Notes under the pieces: generated by a model
What the model saw: the letters and a program-made list of their open reading frames with translations, nothing else
Told to the model about the DNA's origin: nothing
Databases searched by the model: none
Origin: Planobispora rosea
GTDB taxonomy: Bacteria > Actinomycetota > Actinomycetes > Streptosporangiales > Streptosporangiaceae
Assembly: GCF_014648175.1 (NCBI RefSeq)
Contig: NZ_BMQP01000035.1
Location: 1-64,000, forward strand
Length of the DNA stretch: 64,000 bases
Direction: 5' to 3'
Program-made: the position numbers and the translations under genes
Shown here: positions 1 through 9,332 of the stretch, in pieces
Layout: each line of letters opens with the position of its first letter
Position numbering within the stretch: position 1 is the first letter of the stretch

Positions 1-1
1 A

Positions 2-37
2 CAAGAGAGTGATCTTCAACGAACGCTCACTCTCTTG
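2..37. other. inverted repeat at window edge
   Basis: An 11-bp perfect inverted repeat (arms 2-12 and 27-37, 14-nt loop) lies well upstream of the chemoreceptor gene. It could be the terminator of a gene left of the window, but no clear T-run follows on the + strand. Confidence 0.4.
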
Positions 38-131
38 GAGGACGTTTCGCAACAGTCACTGAGGATCGGGTGGATACAGCAAAAGATCTTTCGGGACATC
101 TCAGTACGGGTGGGCGAGGACCGATGGGAGG

Positions 132-158
132 AGGAGCCCGGAAGGCTGCCGGGCTCCT
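132..158 (+). promoter_or_regulatory. leader hairpin of the chemoreceptor gene
   Basis: A perfect 10-bp hairpin (arms 132-141 and 149-158, 7-nt loop) ends only 14 nt before the ATG at 173, immediately before the GAGGAG ribosome binding site. A stable stem this close to the start could modulate translation or mRNA stability. The structure is seen directly; the role is inferred. Confidence 0.5.
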
Positions 159-172
159 ACTGAGGAGACGTC

Positions 173-1798
173 ATGAAGGCTGCAACCATGCGCACGGACG
201 CGGGCAGGCGCCGGCTGTGGAATGATCTGCCGATCGGCATGAAGATCGCTTCCGCAATGTTGATCACACTGCTCGTTTCATCGGCCGCCACGCTCGCCAC
301 GCTGGTGCAGGCCAGTACCGTGCGCTCGGCGGGCCAGTCCATCTACACCGGCAATGTCCAGCCGATGGTGGTGATCTCCGACCTGCGCGACGCGGTCCGG
401 GTCCTGCGCCTGGACCAGAACGAGGTCCCCCTGCGCAAGGCGGGCACCGAGGCCATGCAGGAGACGCTCGACGAGGTCGACGGCGACATCCAGAACATCA
501 ACGATCTGCTGGAGAAGTACCGGCCGGTCGCCGCCGCCCCGGACAAGGTCGAGGAGTTCGTCGACAGCTTCGGCGCCTACAGCGCGATCGCCGAGCAGCA
601 GATGCTGCCCGCCGCGCTCAAGGGTGATGTGGCGGCTTATGTGTCGATCAAGGACACTGGCCAGGCCGATGAGCTCTGGGAGGCGTGCAAGGCTCTGCTC
701 AAGGAGATGGTGGAGGCCGAGAAGAGCGAGGCCGCCGCCACCGCTGCCGACCTGGACGCCGAGTACGACCGCGCCGTGGTCTTGTCGGTCGCCTTGCTGT
801 CGGGGGCCGTGCTGCTCGGCCTGGCGCTGGCCGTGTGGGTCGCGCGGGGGATCAGCCGTCCGCTGCGCGGCGTCGCCGACGCCCTCAGCGCGGTCGCCGA
901 CGGCGACCTGACCGTCGAGGTGCCCGACCCCGGTACCCGTGACGAGGTCGGGGTGATGGCCGGGGCGTTGCGCCGTTCGCTGGAGGCCATGCGTGCCAGT
1001 GTGCAGCAGGTGCTCACCCAGGCCCGGCAGCTGTCGGCCGCCTCCGGTGAGCTGACCGGCCTGGCGGCGCGCATCGAGTCGGGTGCCACCGTCACCGCGG
1101 CGCAGTCGCACAGCGCCGCGGCGGCCGCCGATGAGGTCTCGGCCAGCGTCACCACCGTGGCCGGGGCCAGCGAGGAGATGAACGCCGCCATCGCCGACAT
1201 CTCGCGCAGCGCCGCCAGCGCGGTCCAGGTCGCCCAGCAGGCGATGAACGTCGCCGCCCAGACCAACGCCTCCGTCGCCACGCTGGGTGCGGCCAGTGCC
1301 GAGGTGGGCGACGTGGTCAAGGTCATCAGCAGCATCGCCGAGCAGACCAACCTGCTGGCGCTGAACGCCACCATCGAGGCGGCGCGCGCCGGTGAGGCGG
1401 GCAAGGGATTCGCGGTCGTGGCGACCGAGGTCAAGGACCTAGCCCAGGAGACCGCCAAGGCGACCGAGGAGATCAGCCGCAAGATCGCCGCGATCCAGGC
1501 CAGCAGCACCGAGGCCGCGCGGGCGCTGTCGGAGATCACCGGGATCGTCGAGCAGATCAACGAGCACCAGACCACGGTGGCCTCAGCGGTGGAGGAGCAG
1601 ACGGCGACCACGCAGGAGATCAGCCGCAGCGTCGGCCAGGCGGCCACCGGCGTGGACCACATCGCGCGCAGCGTCACCGACGTCTCGCACGCGGCGGAGG
1701 AGTCCAACGCCGGCGCGGTTCAGGCGGCCGGGGCAGCGCAGCAGCTCGCCGATCTGGCGCGTGACCTGGACCGATCGATCGCGCACTTCCGCGTCTGA
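173..1798 (+). CDS. methyl-accepting chemotaxis protein
   Basis: This is a transmembrane chemoreceptor that would sense a ligand outside the membrane and control a CheA kinase inside. The 541-residue protein has a first membrane helix at about 24-46, a periplasmic-type helical sensor domain (about 50-200), a second helix at about 201-224, a HAMP linker (about 225-277) and a long helical signalling domain. The hairpin tip is recognisable at about 389-417 (NLLALNATIEAARAGE, then GKGFAVVA), the CheA/CheW contact region. The ATG at 173 follows GAGGAG. No cheA, cheW, cheB or cheR lies nearby, so its partners are elsewhere. The ligand cannot be told from the sequence. The family assignment is secure. 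Confidence 0.95.
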   Translation: MKAATMRTDAGRRRLWNDLPIGMKIASAMLITLLVSSAATLATLVQASTVRSAGQSIYTGNVQPMVVISDLRDAVRVLRLDQNEVPLRKAGTEAMQETLDEVDGDIQNINDLLEKYRPVAAAPDKVEEFVDSFGAYSAIAEQQMLPAALKGDVAAYVSIKDTGQADELWEACKALLKEMVEAEKSEAAATAADLDAEYDRAVVLSVALLSGAVLLGLALAVWVARGISRPLRGVADALSAVADGDLTVEVPDPGTRDEVGVMAGALRRSLEAMRASVQQVLTQARQLSAASGELTGLAARIESGATVTAAQSHSAAAAADEVSASVTTVAGASEEMNAAIADISRSAASAVQVAQQAMNVAAQTNASVATLGAASAEVGDVVKVISSIAEQTNLLALNATIEAARAGEAGKGFAVVATEVKDLAQETAKATEEISRKIAAIQASSTEAARALSEITGIVEQINEHQTTVASAVEEQTATTQEISRSVGQAATGVDHIARSVTDVSHAAEESNAGAVQAAGAAQQLADLARDLDRSIAHFRV

Positions 1799-1808
1799 AT
1801 CAACGCTA

Positions 1809-1842
1809 CGGGTGGGGTGGACTCCCAGGGTCACCCCACCCG
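1809..1842 (+). terminator. terminator after the chemoreceptor gene
   Basis: A perfect 11-bp G/C-rich hairpin (arms 1809-1819 and 1832-1842) starts 11 nt after the stop codon and is followed by CCTTTGTC. It fits an intrinsic terminator with a weak T-run, as is common in actinobacteria. Confidence 0.7.
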
Positions 1843-1872
1843 CCTTTGTCTCGACCTTCTCGGCGCAACTGG

Positions 1873-2459
1873 TTAGGGCCTGTATAGAGTGCGGAGCTCC
1901 AGGTGGGCCAGAGCCATGAATCGCCACCGCGACAGCCGCGGTTCCTGCGGTCGGCCGCCAGATGGGCCTTGCTGGTCAGTCCACCCTGAGAGCGGCCCAG
2001 TTTGGCCGCCGTCAGCCGGATCCTGCGCTACAACCGCAGCCGCCGACGTCCGGCCCGGTCCCCGTCTTCACGGGAATCGCCACCTTGGAGGTTTTGCCCC
2101 TTTGACGCAGCCCCTTTGCCTGCTCGGCGGCCTCCTGCAGCGCCGTGGCCACCTCGCCGTCCAGGATCCATCCCGGCGGTGTGGTGATAGTCGTGGGCCG
2201 TGGTGGAGTCCACGCTGACCAGGTTGAGATCGGCCTGCCCGCAGGCTGCGGCCTGGGCGATCACCGCCTGCATCAGACGCTCGAAGACGCCAGTTGAACT
2301 GCTGCCGCAGGTCCGGGACCGAGTTCCGCTCGCGCAGGGGAGATGAGGTTCGATCAAGAACTATTCCTCATTGGTGAGTCGCCACACGCCATGGCCTATC
2401 AGGAGCGGAGGCCAGAGTGCAGACGAATTCCTCTGATCTCGACTCCGTACAGGCCCTAA
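1873..2459 (-). mobile_element. degenerate IS5-type insertion sequence
   Basis: The element is bounded by imperfect inverted ends that begin TTAGGGCCTGTA at 1873 and, read inward from 2459, TTAGGGCCTGTACGGAGT. The outer TTA/TAA matches the 3-bp target duplication usual for IS5 relatives. Inside, the minus strand encodes a transposase fragment (about 2028-2357) with the DDE-domain block LVSVDSTTAH, but the N-terminal domain is mostly deleted and the reading frame is lost after the conserved block. At 587 bp it is much shorter than a functional element of this type (roughly 0.8-1 kb). The right end overlaps the stop codon of the neighbouring monooxygenase gene. Confidence 0.75.
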
Positions 2460-3544
2460 GAGCCCACCGCCAAGTGGGACAGCCGGGGAGCCACCTCTGA
2501 TCCGAGGAGTTCGAGGCTACGCCGGTACCTCTCCGGCTCCTGGCCGCGGCCCGGGGCACCCATGAGGAGCGTGCCGAAGCCGCCTACCTCGGCATGGAGT
2601 TTCTCGATCTTCTTGACGACCGTCTCCGGCGAGCCGACGAGGAAGAAGTTGTCCACGAGCCATTCCAGGGAGAGGTCCTGCTCGGGCACGGCTGTTCCCG
2701 CCAGAAGCGAGCCCAGTCCGAGGTCTTTGAACAATGGGAGGTTGACCTCGGACCAGACCTCACCCAGAGGGCCACTCAGAGCCTGCTGTCGGGCCTCTTC
2801 ATCGGTGTCGGCGAGCCAGAGGTCCCTCGTGACGCGCCAGTTCGATCGGTCTGGGACGTGCCCGGCGCTCTTGGCCGCCTCGGCATAAGTCTCCCAGTGC
2901 TGGATCAGCGTCTCACTTGAGACTTCCTGGCTGACCGGGCTGTAACCACGCCTGCCCGCCTCGGCGAGAGTCGGTGACCTGGGTTGCATGCCGGTCATCA
3001 GGATCTCGGGATGGGGCCTCTGGAAGGGCTTGAGATGCGGACCGTTCACGCTGGAGGAGAACTGGGGCATGTCGGCGGTCCAGTACCGCCCGTCGATACG
3101 CCAAGGCCCAGGCTTGGTGAAGATCGCATGGATGATGTCGAGACCCTCGGCGAGCATGCGCGCGTTCTCCCCGCCCGTCCCGAACAGCTGTGCATCCGTC
3201 GGAAAGGCGCCTGGAGCGACACCGGCGACGTATCGCCCGCCAGTCAGATGATCCATCCACATCATTCTGTGAGCCAGCGCCACAGGGTTGTGATATGGGA
3301 TGAGATGTCCAAGGGCTCCGAGCCGAACGCGAGTCGTGGTCTGCGAAGCCGCAGCGATCATCAGTTCGGGCGCGGGACTCGGCTCGTGGCCAAGGGTGTG
3401 GTGCTCGGCGAAGAAGACTTCGTCGAGACCGTACTGATCGGCCCATGAAGCGACTTGGAGGTCCCAGGCGATGACGTCGGAGACGCTGTCCGTACCGGCC
3501 GCGTAATCCAACGCGTACGGAACGCACAAGATCGAAAATTTCAC
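2456..3544 (-). CDS. LLM-class flavin-dependent monooxygenase 1
   Basis: This belongs to the bacterial-luciferase-like (LLM) superfamily: TIM-barrel enzymes that use reduced FMN from a separate reductase and O2 to oxygenate a substrate. It has 362 residues, typical of the family. Family-like segments include AEHHTLGHEPSPAPELMIAA near the N terminus and PYHNPVALAHRMMWMDHLT. The GTG start at 3544 has a GGAGGG site 8 nt upstream. A flavin reductase gene lies just upstream (4270-3719), a natural electron donor. The stop codon (TAG) is formed by the end of the adjacent insertion sequence, so the last residues may differ from the ancestral ones. A paralogue lies at 20616-21707. The substrate is unknown. 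Confidence 0.9.
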   Translation of the reverse strand: MKFSILCVPYALDYAAGTDSVSDVIAWDLQVASWADQYGLDEVFFAEHHTLGHEPSPAPELMIAAASQTTTRVRLGALGHLIPYHNPVALAHRMMWMDHLTGGRYVAGVAPGAFPTDAQLFGTGGENARMLAEGLDIIHAIFTKPGPWRIDGRYWTADMPQFSSSVNGPHLKPFQRPHPEILMTGMQPRSPTLAEAGRRGYSPVSQEVSSETLIQHWETYAEAAKSAGHVPDRSNWRVTRDLWLADTDEEARQQALSGPLGEVWSEVNLPLFKDLGLGSLLAGTAVPEQDLSLEWLVDNFFLVGSPETVVKKIEKLHAEVGGFGTLLMGAPGRGQEPERYRRSLELLGSEVAPRLSHLAVGS

Positions 3545-3718
3545 TCTTGACCCTCCATGGGATCGATCGAACGCTGGATGGGAGGCTTCAGAACCTCACG
3601 TCGACACCTACGGACGGGGAGCCGAGCGCCAGGGGCGCCGGAACGGTTGGCGTGACCCGCCCGCGCTCTCACATGACCGCGGTACGCCTTCGAGCATCAG
3701 CCTCGACGTACGCGTCGG

Positions 3719-4270
3719 TCACCAGTGCGCGGCTTCGAGGCCGGCGAGACTGTCGGCACTCACGCCCTGCACGTGCCGGAGACCGCGGAAGCCGCTGGCA
3801 AAGAAGACCATGGGGTCGTCCGCATGTGATTCAACCTGGAGCCGGAGGATTTCCAGAACGACGATCTCGTGGTCGCCTGCCTGGTGCGACTCACGAATCG
3901 CGCACTCGAACCACGCGTGAGTGCCGCCGACGACGACGGCCCCGGAGGGCAACCGGGTGACCTCCAGGCCGGCGAATCGATCGGCCTCTTTAGAGGCGAG
4001 TCGTTGAGCGTGGGCCTGCTGCGCTCGGCTCAGCACGCTCACGCCCACCACGCCCGCCTCCCGCAGTCGCGGCCAGGTCGTCGACGACAACTGGATACAC
4101 ACGCTGAGCAGGGGCGGATCGAGCGACACCGGCATGAACGCCGAGACGGCCATGCCCACCGGCTCCGTCCCATGCATCGCGCAAACCGCGACCACGCCCG
4201 TGGGAAATTTTCCGAACGCGGTCCGAAGAAGACGTCCGTCCAGGGGGACCTCAGCATTGTTGTGCGTCAT
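3719..4270 (-). CDS. flavin reductase family protein
   Basis: This is a 183-residue member of the HpaC/flavin-reductase-like FMN-binding family, which uses NAD(P)H to make free reduced FMN or FAD for two-component monooxygenases. The family pattern is clear: FGKFPTGVVAV near residue 20, VGMAVSAFMPVSLDPPLLSV at about 37-56, and a short C-terminal beta barrel with GGTHAWFECAI. The ATG at 4270 has a GAGGAG site. It lies upstream of, and in the same direction as, the LLM monooxygenase, separated by about 175 bp, and probably supplies it and the second LLM enzyme at 20616-21707. Confidence 0.9.
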   Translation of the reverse strand: MTHNNAEVPLDGRLLRTAFGKFPTGVVAVCAMHGTEPVGMAVSAFMPVSLDPPLLSVCIQLSSTTWPRLREAGVVGVSVLSRAQQAHAQRLASKEADRFAGLEVTRLPSGAVVVGGTHAWFECAIRESHQAGDHEIVVLEILRLQVESHADDPMVFFASGFRGLRHVQGVSADSLAGLEAAHW

Positions 4271-4419
4271 CGGTCGACTCCTCAGCCGTAATCACCGCAG
4301 GTGGCATCCGAAAGTGTTCGTTGTCCCAGGGTCACCCGGATCGGCCCGGCGGGCATTGAGTCCGAGTGCCGTCTCGATGTGCGCGAGTGCCAGGCCACGT
4401 GAGCATGGCATCGTGCTGG

Positions 4420-5637
4420 TCAGGCCGCAGCGATGTCGAAATTCTTGTTCGCCATCTCTCCGCCGTCTTCGATGATCCTGCCCATGAGGGAGCCGATCAT
4501 CGGGGTGTGTATCAGGCGCAGCCAGATGCTGCGGTGAAGGTGTTCCTTGCGGTCATGGGGAGTGAAGAGCGTGCGCAGTTCCAGAGCACCTTTCTGCTCC
4601 TGGAGGACGAATGGCCGCATGCGAGCCTCCCATTTCCGCAGGGCTTCGGCCATGTTGCCCGGGTGGCGGTCCAGCATGGTGCCGAGGAGTTCGCCCCCGG
4701 CGATGCCGCTGGAAGCTCCCATGCCCGAGTAGAGGGACAGGCACCAGGCGGCGTCGCCGACCAGGACGATCCGGCCGCGATGCCAGCGCGGCATCTTGAC
4801 CTGATTCACCGAGTCGAACAGGACCTCCGTGGCCCCTTCGTACTTGGCCAGCAGGTGCTCCAGCAGAGCACCCGCAGGTTCGGGGCCGAAGGCTGCGCGG
4901 ACGGACTCGCTCGGCGGCCGGGAGAACTCGCGATCGACATCGTCGGTGCGATAGGAGAAGAGCAGGCCTGGGGGACGATCGTCGAAGGGGAAGGTCCATA
5001 CCGAGCGTCCGGGTTCGGCCAGCACCAGCCCTTCGTTCGGGGAGAAGCCGTCGACCGGTTCGTCCAGCGTGGTGGCACCGATCATGTAGTTCAGCGGGTG
5101 CAGGTACTCCGAGTGGGAGCCGAAGACCAGTTCGCGGACGGTGGAGCGCATCCCGTCCGCACCGACGACCAGATCGAATCGGTCAGCGGTCGTGGTGGCG
5201 GTGGCAGTGTTGAGCAGGGTGACATCGACACCCTGGTCGTCCTGGACGAACCGCGTCGGCACAGTGGAATAGCGGATCTCCACATCGTCGGGCAGCGCCG
5301 AGAACAGTCCTCGCTCCACATCGCCGCGCAACAGGGTCCGTGGCCGGCCGGGCAGGTCGGCGAACCCGACCCCTGGGCGGCGGCGTCCCGCTCGGTTCAC
5401 CTCGTAGGCGACGAAATCGCGGTGGGTGCGGTCCCCGATGGCCTCCAGCACACCCAGGCGCCGGGCGGAAGCGGTGCCGGCGCCGAACAGCGCGATGAAG
5501 TAGCCACTGGAGCGGCGCGCAGGGGCCCGTTCCAGCAGTACCGGCGACCAGCCGATCTGGTGCAACCGCACGGCGGTGGCGATTCCGGCGATGCCCAGTC
5601 CTACGACGAGGGCCCGGCGGCGCGCCTGCTTCGACAT
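4420..5637 (-). CDS. FAD-dependent monooxygenase (PHBH/TetX type)
   Basis: A single-component flavoprotein hydroxylase of the p-hydroxybenzoate hydroxylase fold, 405 residues. It shows the N-terminal dinucleotide-binding glycines (VVGLGIAGIATAVRL, about residues 10-24), the middle DG motif VVGADGMRSTVREL, and the GD motif RIVLVGDAAWCLS that closes the FAD site. The start was placed at 5637 because AAGGAGG sits 6 nt upstream there; an upstream in-frame ATG at 5736 would add 33 unconserved residues. Members hydroxylate aromatic or polyketide-like rings with NAD(P)H and O2. The substrate is not determined by sequence; the neighbours suggest a catabolic role. Confidence 0.88.
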   Translation of the reverse strand: MSKQARRRALVVGLGIAGIATAVRLHQIGWSPVLLERAPARRSSGYFIALFGAGTASARRLGVLEAIGDRTHRDFVAYEVNRAGRRRPGVGFADLPGRPRTLLRGDVERGLFSALPDDVEIRYSTVPTRFVQDDQGVDVTLLNTATATTTADRFDLVVGADGMRSTVRELVFGSHSEYLHPLNYMIGATTLDEPVDGFSPNEGLVLAEPGRSVWTFPFDDRPPGLLFSYRTDDVDREFSRPPSESVRAAFGPEPAGALLEHLLAKYEGATEVLFDSVNQVKMPRWHRGRIVLVGDAAWCLSLYSGMGASSGIAGGELLGTMLDRHPGNMAEALRKWEARMRPFVLQEQKGALELRTLFTPHDRKEHLHRSIWLRLIHTPMIGSLMGRIIEDGGEMANKNFDIAAA

Positions 5638-5876
5638 GTACAGCCTCCTTCGGTTCACCCCCTGCAGGGCCTGGACCCCGCATGAGGACTCACCGTGTTG
5701 CCTTCTGGTTCCTTCGGAGGGCGTGGACGCGCACAAGCCGACGCTCGCCGAAGAATCCGTCGGTCACCGGAAAAACCGCCCCCACCCCTGAAAAGACCCT
5801 GTCGGCCAGCGCCCGGTTCGCCATAGGACGGACGCGTCGGCCGGTTGGACGAGGCAGACAGGCGGCACCGGGACGG

Positions 5877-7022
5877 TCAGAAGGTGATGAGACCGCGGAT
5901 GTTCTTGCCGTCTCGCATGTCCTGATAACCCTGGTTGACCTCATCCAGCGTGTAGGTCGTGGTGATCATCTCGTCGAGCTTGAGCCGGCCTTCCTCGTAG
6001 AGGCGTAGCAGGCGGGGGATGTCACGACGGGGATTGGCGTTGCCGAAGATGCAGCCGACGAGCTCCTTGCGCTGCATCGACAGGTCGAACAGGTTGAGCT
6101 TGACGTCCTCCTGGTGGATCGGGCCGATCGCGGTGACGACGCCCCGGCCGCCCTTGGTGATCATGCTCATCATCGGGTGGATGAGGTCGCCGGTCGCGAC
6201 GCCGGTGCACAGGATCGCCTTGTCGGCCATCGCGCCCCAGGTCAGCTCGCCGACCTTGGCCACAGCCTCCTCCACGGAGGCCGCCGTGTGGGTGGCGCCG
6301 AACTCGATGGCCTTGTCCCGCTTCCATTCGACCAGGTCGACGGCCAGCACGTGACGCGCGCCGGCGAGTGCGGCACCCTGCACCGCACCCATGCCGATCC
6401 CGCCCAGCCCGATGACGACCACGGTCTCCCCAGCGCGTACATCGGCTGCGTTGACCGCTGAACCCCAACCTGTCGTGACGCCGCACCCGATGAGTGCGGC
6501 CTTGTCCAGCGGAATCCAGTCATCGATCTTGACGCAGGAGCTCTCGGCCACAACCGTGTACGGGGCGAACGTCCCCGCACAGGCCATGATGCCGAGGTCG
6601 ACGCCGTCCGCCGTGTGATGCCGGGCCGTCATGTCGGTGATCTGACGTCCGGCCAGCAGGAACGCGCCGAGGTCGCACAGATGCTGATAGCCGCGCGCAC
6701 AAGACGGGCAGCGTCCGCATGCCGGGATGAAGGACAGGACGACGTGGTCGCCCTCCTTCAGGGTCGTCACCCCGGGGCCCACCTCGACGACCTCCCCCGC
6801 GCCCTCGTGGCCTCCGATGATGGGGAACTGCTCGACGCCCGTCAGCGCTGAGGTTTCCGGGTTGAGCACCATGTCGCCTGTGAGGATGTGCTCGTCAGAG
6901 TGGCACAGCCCGGAGGCCGCGAGCTTGACCTTGACCTCGCCGGCCTTCGGGTCGTCCAGCTCGATGTCCTCAACGTGCCAGGGCTTGTTCTGTTCCCACA
7001 AGACCGCTGCCCGAGTTTGCAT
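5877..7022 (-). CDS. NDMA-dependent (mycofactocin-type) alcohol dehydrogenase
   Basis: A 381-residue zinc-containing medium-chain dehydrogenase. Catalytic-zinc ligands are in GLCHSDEH (Cys40) and GGHEGAGEVVEVG; the structural-zinc lobe is the four-cysteine CGRCPSCARGYQHLC; the cofactor fold has GLGGIGMGAVQGA. The N terminus MQTRAAVLWEQNKPW is characteristic of the actinobacterial NDMA-dependent group, which holds NAD tightly and passes electrons to mycofactocin in vivo. The start at 7022 follows AAAGGTGAG; an upstream ATG at 7208 was rejected because the added residues are low in similarity and lack a ribosome site. It likely oxidises an alcohol to the aldehyde used by the dehydrogenase at 7815. 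Confidence 0.9.
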   Translation of the reverse strand: MQTRAAVLWEQNKPWHVEDIELDDPKAGEVKVKLAASGLCHSDEHILTGDMVLNPETSALTGVEQFPIIGGHEGAGEVVEVGPGVTTLKEGDHVVLSFIPACGRCPSCARGYQHLCDLGAFLLAGRQITDMTARHHTADGVDLGIMACAGTFAPYTVVAESSCVKIDDWIPLDKAALIGCGVTTGWGSAVNAADVRAGETVVVIGLGGIGMGAVQGAALAGARHVLAVDLVEWKRDKAIEFGATHTAASVEEAVAKVGELTWGAMADKAILCTGVATGDLIHPMMSMITKGGRGVVTAIGPIHQEDVKLNLFDLSMQRKELVGCIFGNANPRRDIPRLLRLYEEGRLKLDEMITTTYTLDEVNQGYQDMRDGKNIRGLITF

Positions 7023-7814
7023 GTTCTCACCTTTGAGGTAGGACCATCGTGGCAGTCGCGTTCGTGCCTCGACACGGCTGTCTCGATGGCGGGTTCGAAT
7101 TACCGTGGAGCCGCCGTTGCCCGCTTCGGGCATCGCCGGGCGCCGCTTTGCACGTCCGCCGGGTCGCGGCCAGGTCGACGTCGATGGCGGCGAGCCATGC
7201 CCCGTCATTGCGATCCAGGCGGCACGCCACCGGGCGGGATGAAGCTCCTGTCAGCGCACATCTCCATCTCTGGAGACGGCCCATGCCCTGCCGTCGTTTT
7301 CTTGAAGGAGCATCAGAGCGCTGACGGGCTGCTTCCGGCTCGGTCCGCAGTCGATTCTGCGTGAAAGCAAAGTGACGTCTATTGGCCCACAGCGCCGTCA
7401 AATCGCACGCATGCGACAAGTTCCAGCCAGCTGTAACCGCCTATCGACCAGATGGCCCGGCATCCCCAGCGGGGCGTCGTCCACCTTCCGTCGCCGTCAC
7501 CGCGCCGGCCCTGCTGGGGGAGGTCGGGGAATGGCATCCCGGAACTACCGGCTGGCGCGCTACTTCAACGAGTAGACCGTCCTGCTCAGGCAGATTGAGG
7601 CCCACCGGCGCCCACCGGCGCCCATCCGCAAGGGACGAAAGTCGCAGGTCTGGCACCCGCGCATCGCTCCATCGGGAGCGCTCGCCCGCCGCCGCGCGGA
7701 TCAACGCAGCCCTGAACGACTTACGCGCCTGACGAGAACGTTTCGGCGGCCTGCGCACCGCAAAGTGTTCGCACCGCAAGCCCGCATCCGGGCTTGTGAA
7801 TGAGGAGGAAGTCC
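7023..7814. other. divergent intergenic region without an intact gene
   Basis: This 0.8-kb stretch separates the divergent alcohol and aldehyde dehydrogenase genes and should hold both promoters. I see no convincing gene. It has a direct duplication of the 10-mer CCCACCGGCG (7601-7620). It also has a short coding-like string ending in YRLARYFNE and a stop (7537-7575), which resembles strings upstream of the GMC oxidoreductase and hydrolase genes. Confidence 0.5.
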
Positions 7815-9332
7815 ATGGTCTACGCCAAGCCGGGCAGCGGAGGCAGCATCGTCTCCTACGCCAAGAGCTACGACAACTTCATCGGCGGCACTTTCGTGCC
7901 CCCGGCGGATGGCCGCTACTTCGAAGACCTGTCCCCGGTGGACGGACAGGTCTTCACCCGGGTGGCCCAATCCGGAGCCGCCGACGTCGAACTCGCATTG
8001 GACGCCGCGCACGCCGCCGCCGACAAGTGGGCTGCCACCTCTGTCGCTGAGCGCGCCCTGATCCTGCACCGGATCGCCGACCGGGTGGAGGAGAACCTCG
8101 AGAAGCTCGCCGTCGCCGAGACCTGGGAGAACGGCAAGCCGGTCCGCGAGACGCTGGCCGCCGATCTGCCTCTGGTCGTCGATCACTTCCGCTACTTCGC
8201 CGGCGTGATCCGCGCCCAGGAGGGCGGTATCAGCCAGCTCGACGAGGACACCGTCGCCTACCACTTCCACGAGCCGCTGGGGGTGGTCGCCCAGATCATC
8301 CCGTGGAACTTCCCGCTGCTCATGGCCACCTGGAAGCTCGCTCCCGCGCTGGCCGCGGGCAACTGCGTGATCCTCAAACCCGCCGAGCAGACCCCCGCCA
8401 GCATCCTGCTGCTAGTCGAGCTGATCGCCGACCTGCTGCCGCCCGGTGTGCTCAACGTGGTCAACGGGTTCGGCGTCGAGGCGGGCAAGCCGCTGGCGTC
8501 CAGCCCGCGGGTCGCCAAGGTCGCCTTCACCGGCGAGACCACCACCGGCCGCCTGATCATGCAGTACGCATCACAGAACATCATCCCGGTGACATTGGAG
8601 CTGGGGGGCAAGAGCCCGAACATCTTCCTGCCCGATGTCATGGCCGCCGACGACGACTTCCTCGACAAGGCGGTCGAGGGGTTCGTGATGTTCGCCCTCA
8701 ACCAGGGCGAGGTGTGCACCTGCCCCTCCCGCGCGCTGATCGCCTCATCCATCTACGACGAGTTCATGGAGCGCTGCCTCGCGCGCACCAAGGCCATCGT
8801 CAGGGGGAATCCGCTGGATCCGGCCACCATGATCGGCGCGCAGGCATCCCGGGACCAGTACGAGAAGATCCTGTCCTACCTCGACATCGGCCGCGCCGAG
8901 GGCGCCCAGGTGCTGACCGGTGGAGGCTCGCGGACCGTGGAGGGCCTGGAGGGCGGGTTCTACATCGAGCCAACGGTCTTCAAGGGCACCAATGACATGC
9001 GGATCTTCCAGGAGGAGATCTTCGGTCCCGTCGTGTCGGTCACCACCTTCGACTCCACCGATGAGGCTCTGAAGATCGCCAACGAGACGCTGTACGGCCT
9101 GGGCGCCGGAGTTTGGACCCGGGACGGTTCCGCGGCGTACCGGCTGGGCCGTTCGATCAAGGCCGGCCGCGTCTGGACGAACTGCTACCACGCCTACCCG
9201 GCCCACGCCGCGTTCGGCGGCTACAAGCAGTCCGGCATCGGGCGCGAGAACCACCGAGCGATGCTCGACCACTACCAGCAGACCAAGAATCTGCTGGTCA
9301 GCTACGCTCCGCAGCGGCTCGGCTTTTTCTGA
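7815..9332 (+). CDS. aldehyde dehydrogenase (ExaC/acetaldehyde type)
   Basis: An NAD(P)-dependent aldehyde dehydrogenase of 505 residues. PWNFPLLMATWKLAPALAAG marks the cofactor fold. The general base lies in LELGGKSP (Glu at about 262) and the catalytic cysteine in NQGEVCTCPSR (about 301-303), a context typical of the ExaC-like acetaldehyde dehydrogenase branch. The ATG at 7815 was chosen because GAGGAGGA sits just upstream; an ATG at 7800 would overlap that site. It is divergent from the NDMA-type alcohol dehydrogenase and would convert its aldehyde product to the acid, which the acyl-CoA synthetase at 9709 could activate. Confidence 0.93.
   Translation: MVYAKPGSGGSIVSYAKSYDNFIGGTFVPPADGRYFEDLSPVDGQVFTRVAQSGAADVELALDAAHAAADKWAATSVAERALILHRIADRVEENLEKLAVAETWENGKPVRETLAADLPLVVDHFRYFAGVIRAQEGGISQLDEDTVAYHFHEPLGVVAQIIPWNFPLLMATWKLAPALAAGNCVILKPAEQTPASILLLVELIADLLPPGVLNVVNGFGVEAGKPLASSPRVAKVAFTGETTTGRLIMQYASQNIIPVTLELGGKSPNIFLPDVMAADDDFLDKAVEGFVMFALNQGEVCTCPSRALIASSIYDEFMERCLARTKAIVRGNPLDPATMIGAQASRDQYEKILSYLDIGRAEGAQVLTGGGSRTVEGLEGGFYIEPTVFKGTNDMRIFQEEIFGPVVSVTTFDSTDEALKIANETLYGLGAGVWTRDGSAAYRLGRSIKAGRVWTNCYHAYPAHAAFGGYKQSGIGRENHRAMLDHYQQTKNLLVSYAPQRLGFF

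Noticed and set aside
637..1707. 356-codon frame antisense to the chemoreceptor gene
   Set aside because: Ala/Ser-rich composition from reading GC-rich coding sequence in reverse; no family features and no ribosome site. The chemoreceptor on the other strand is unmistakable.
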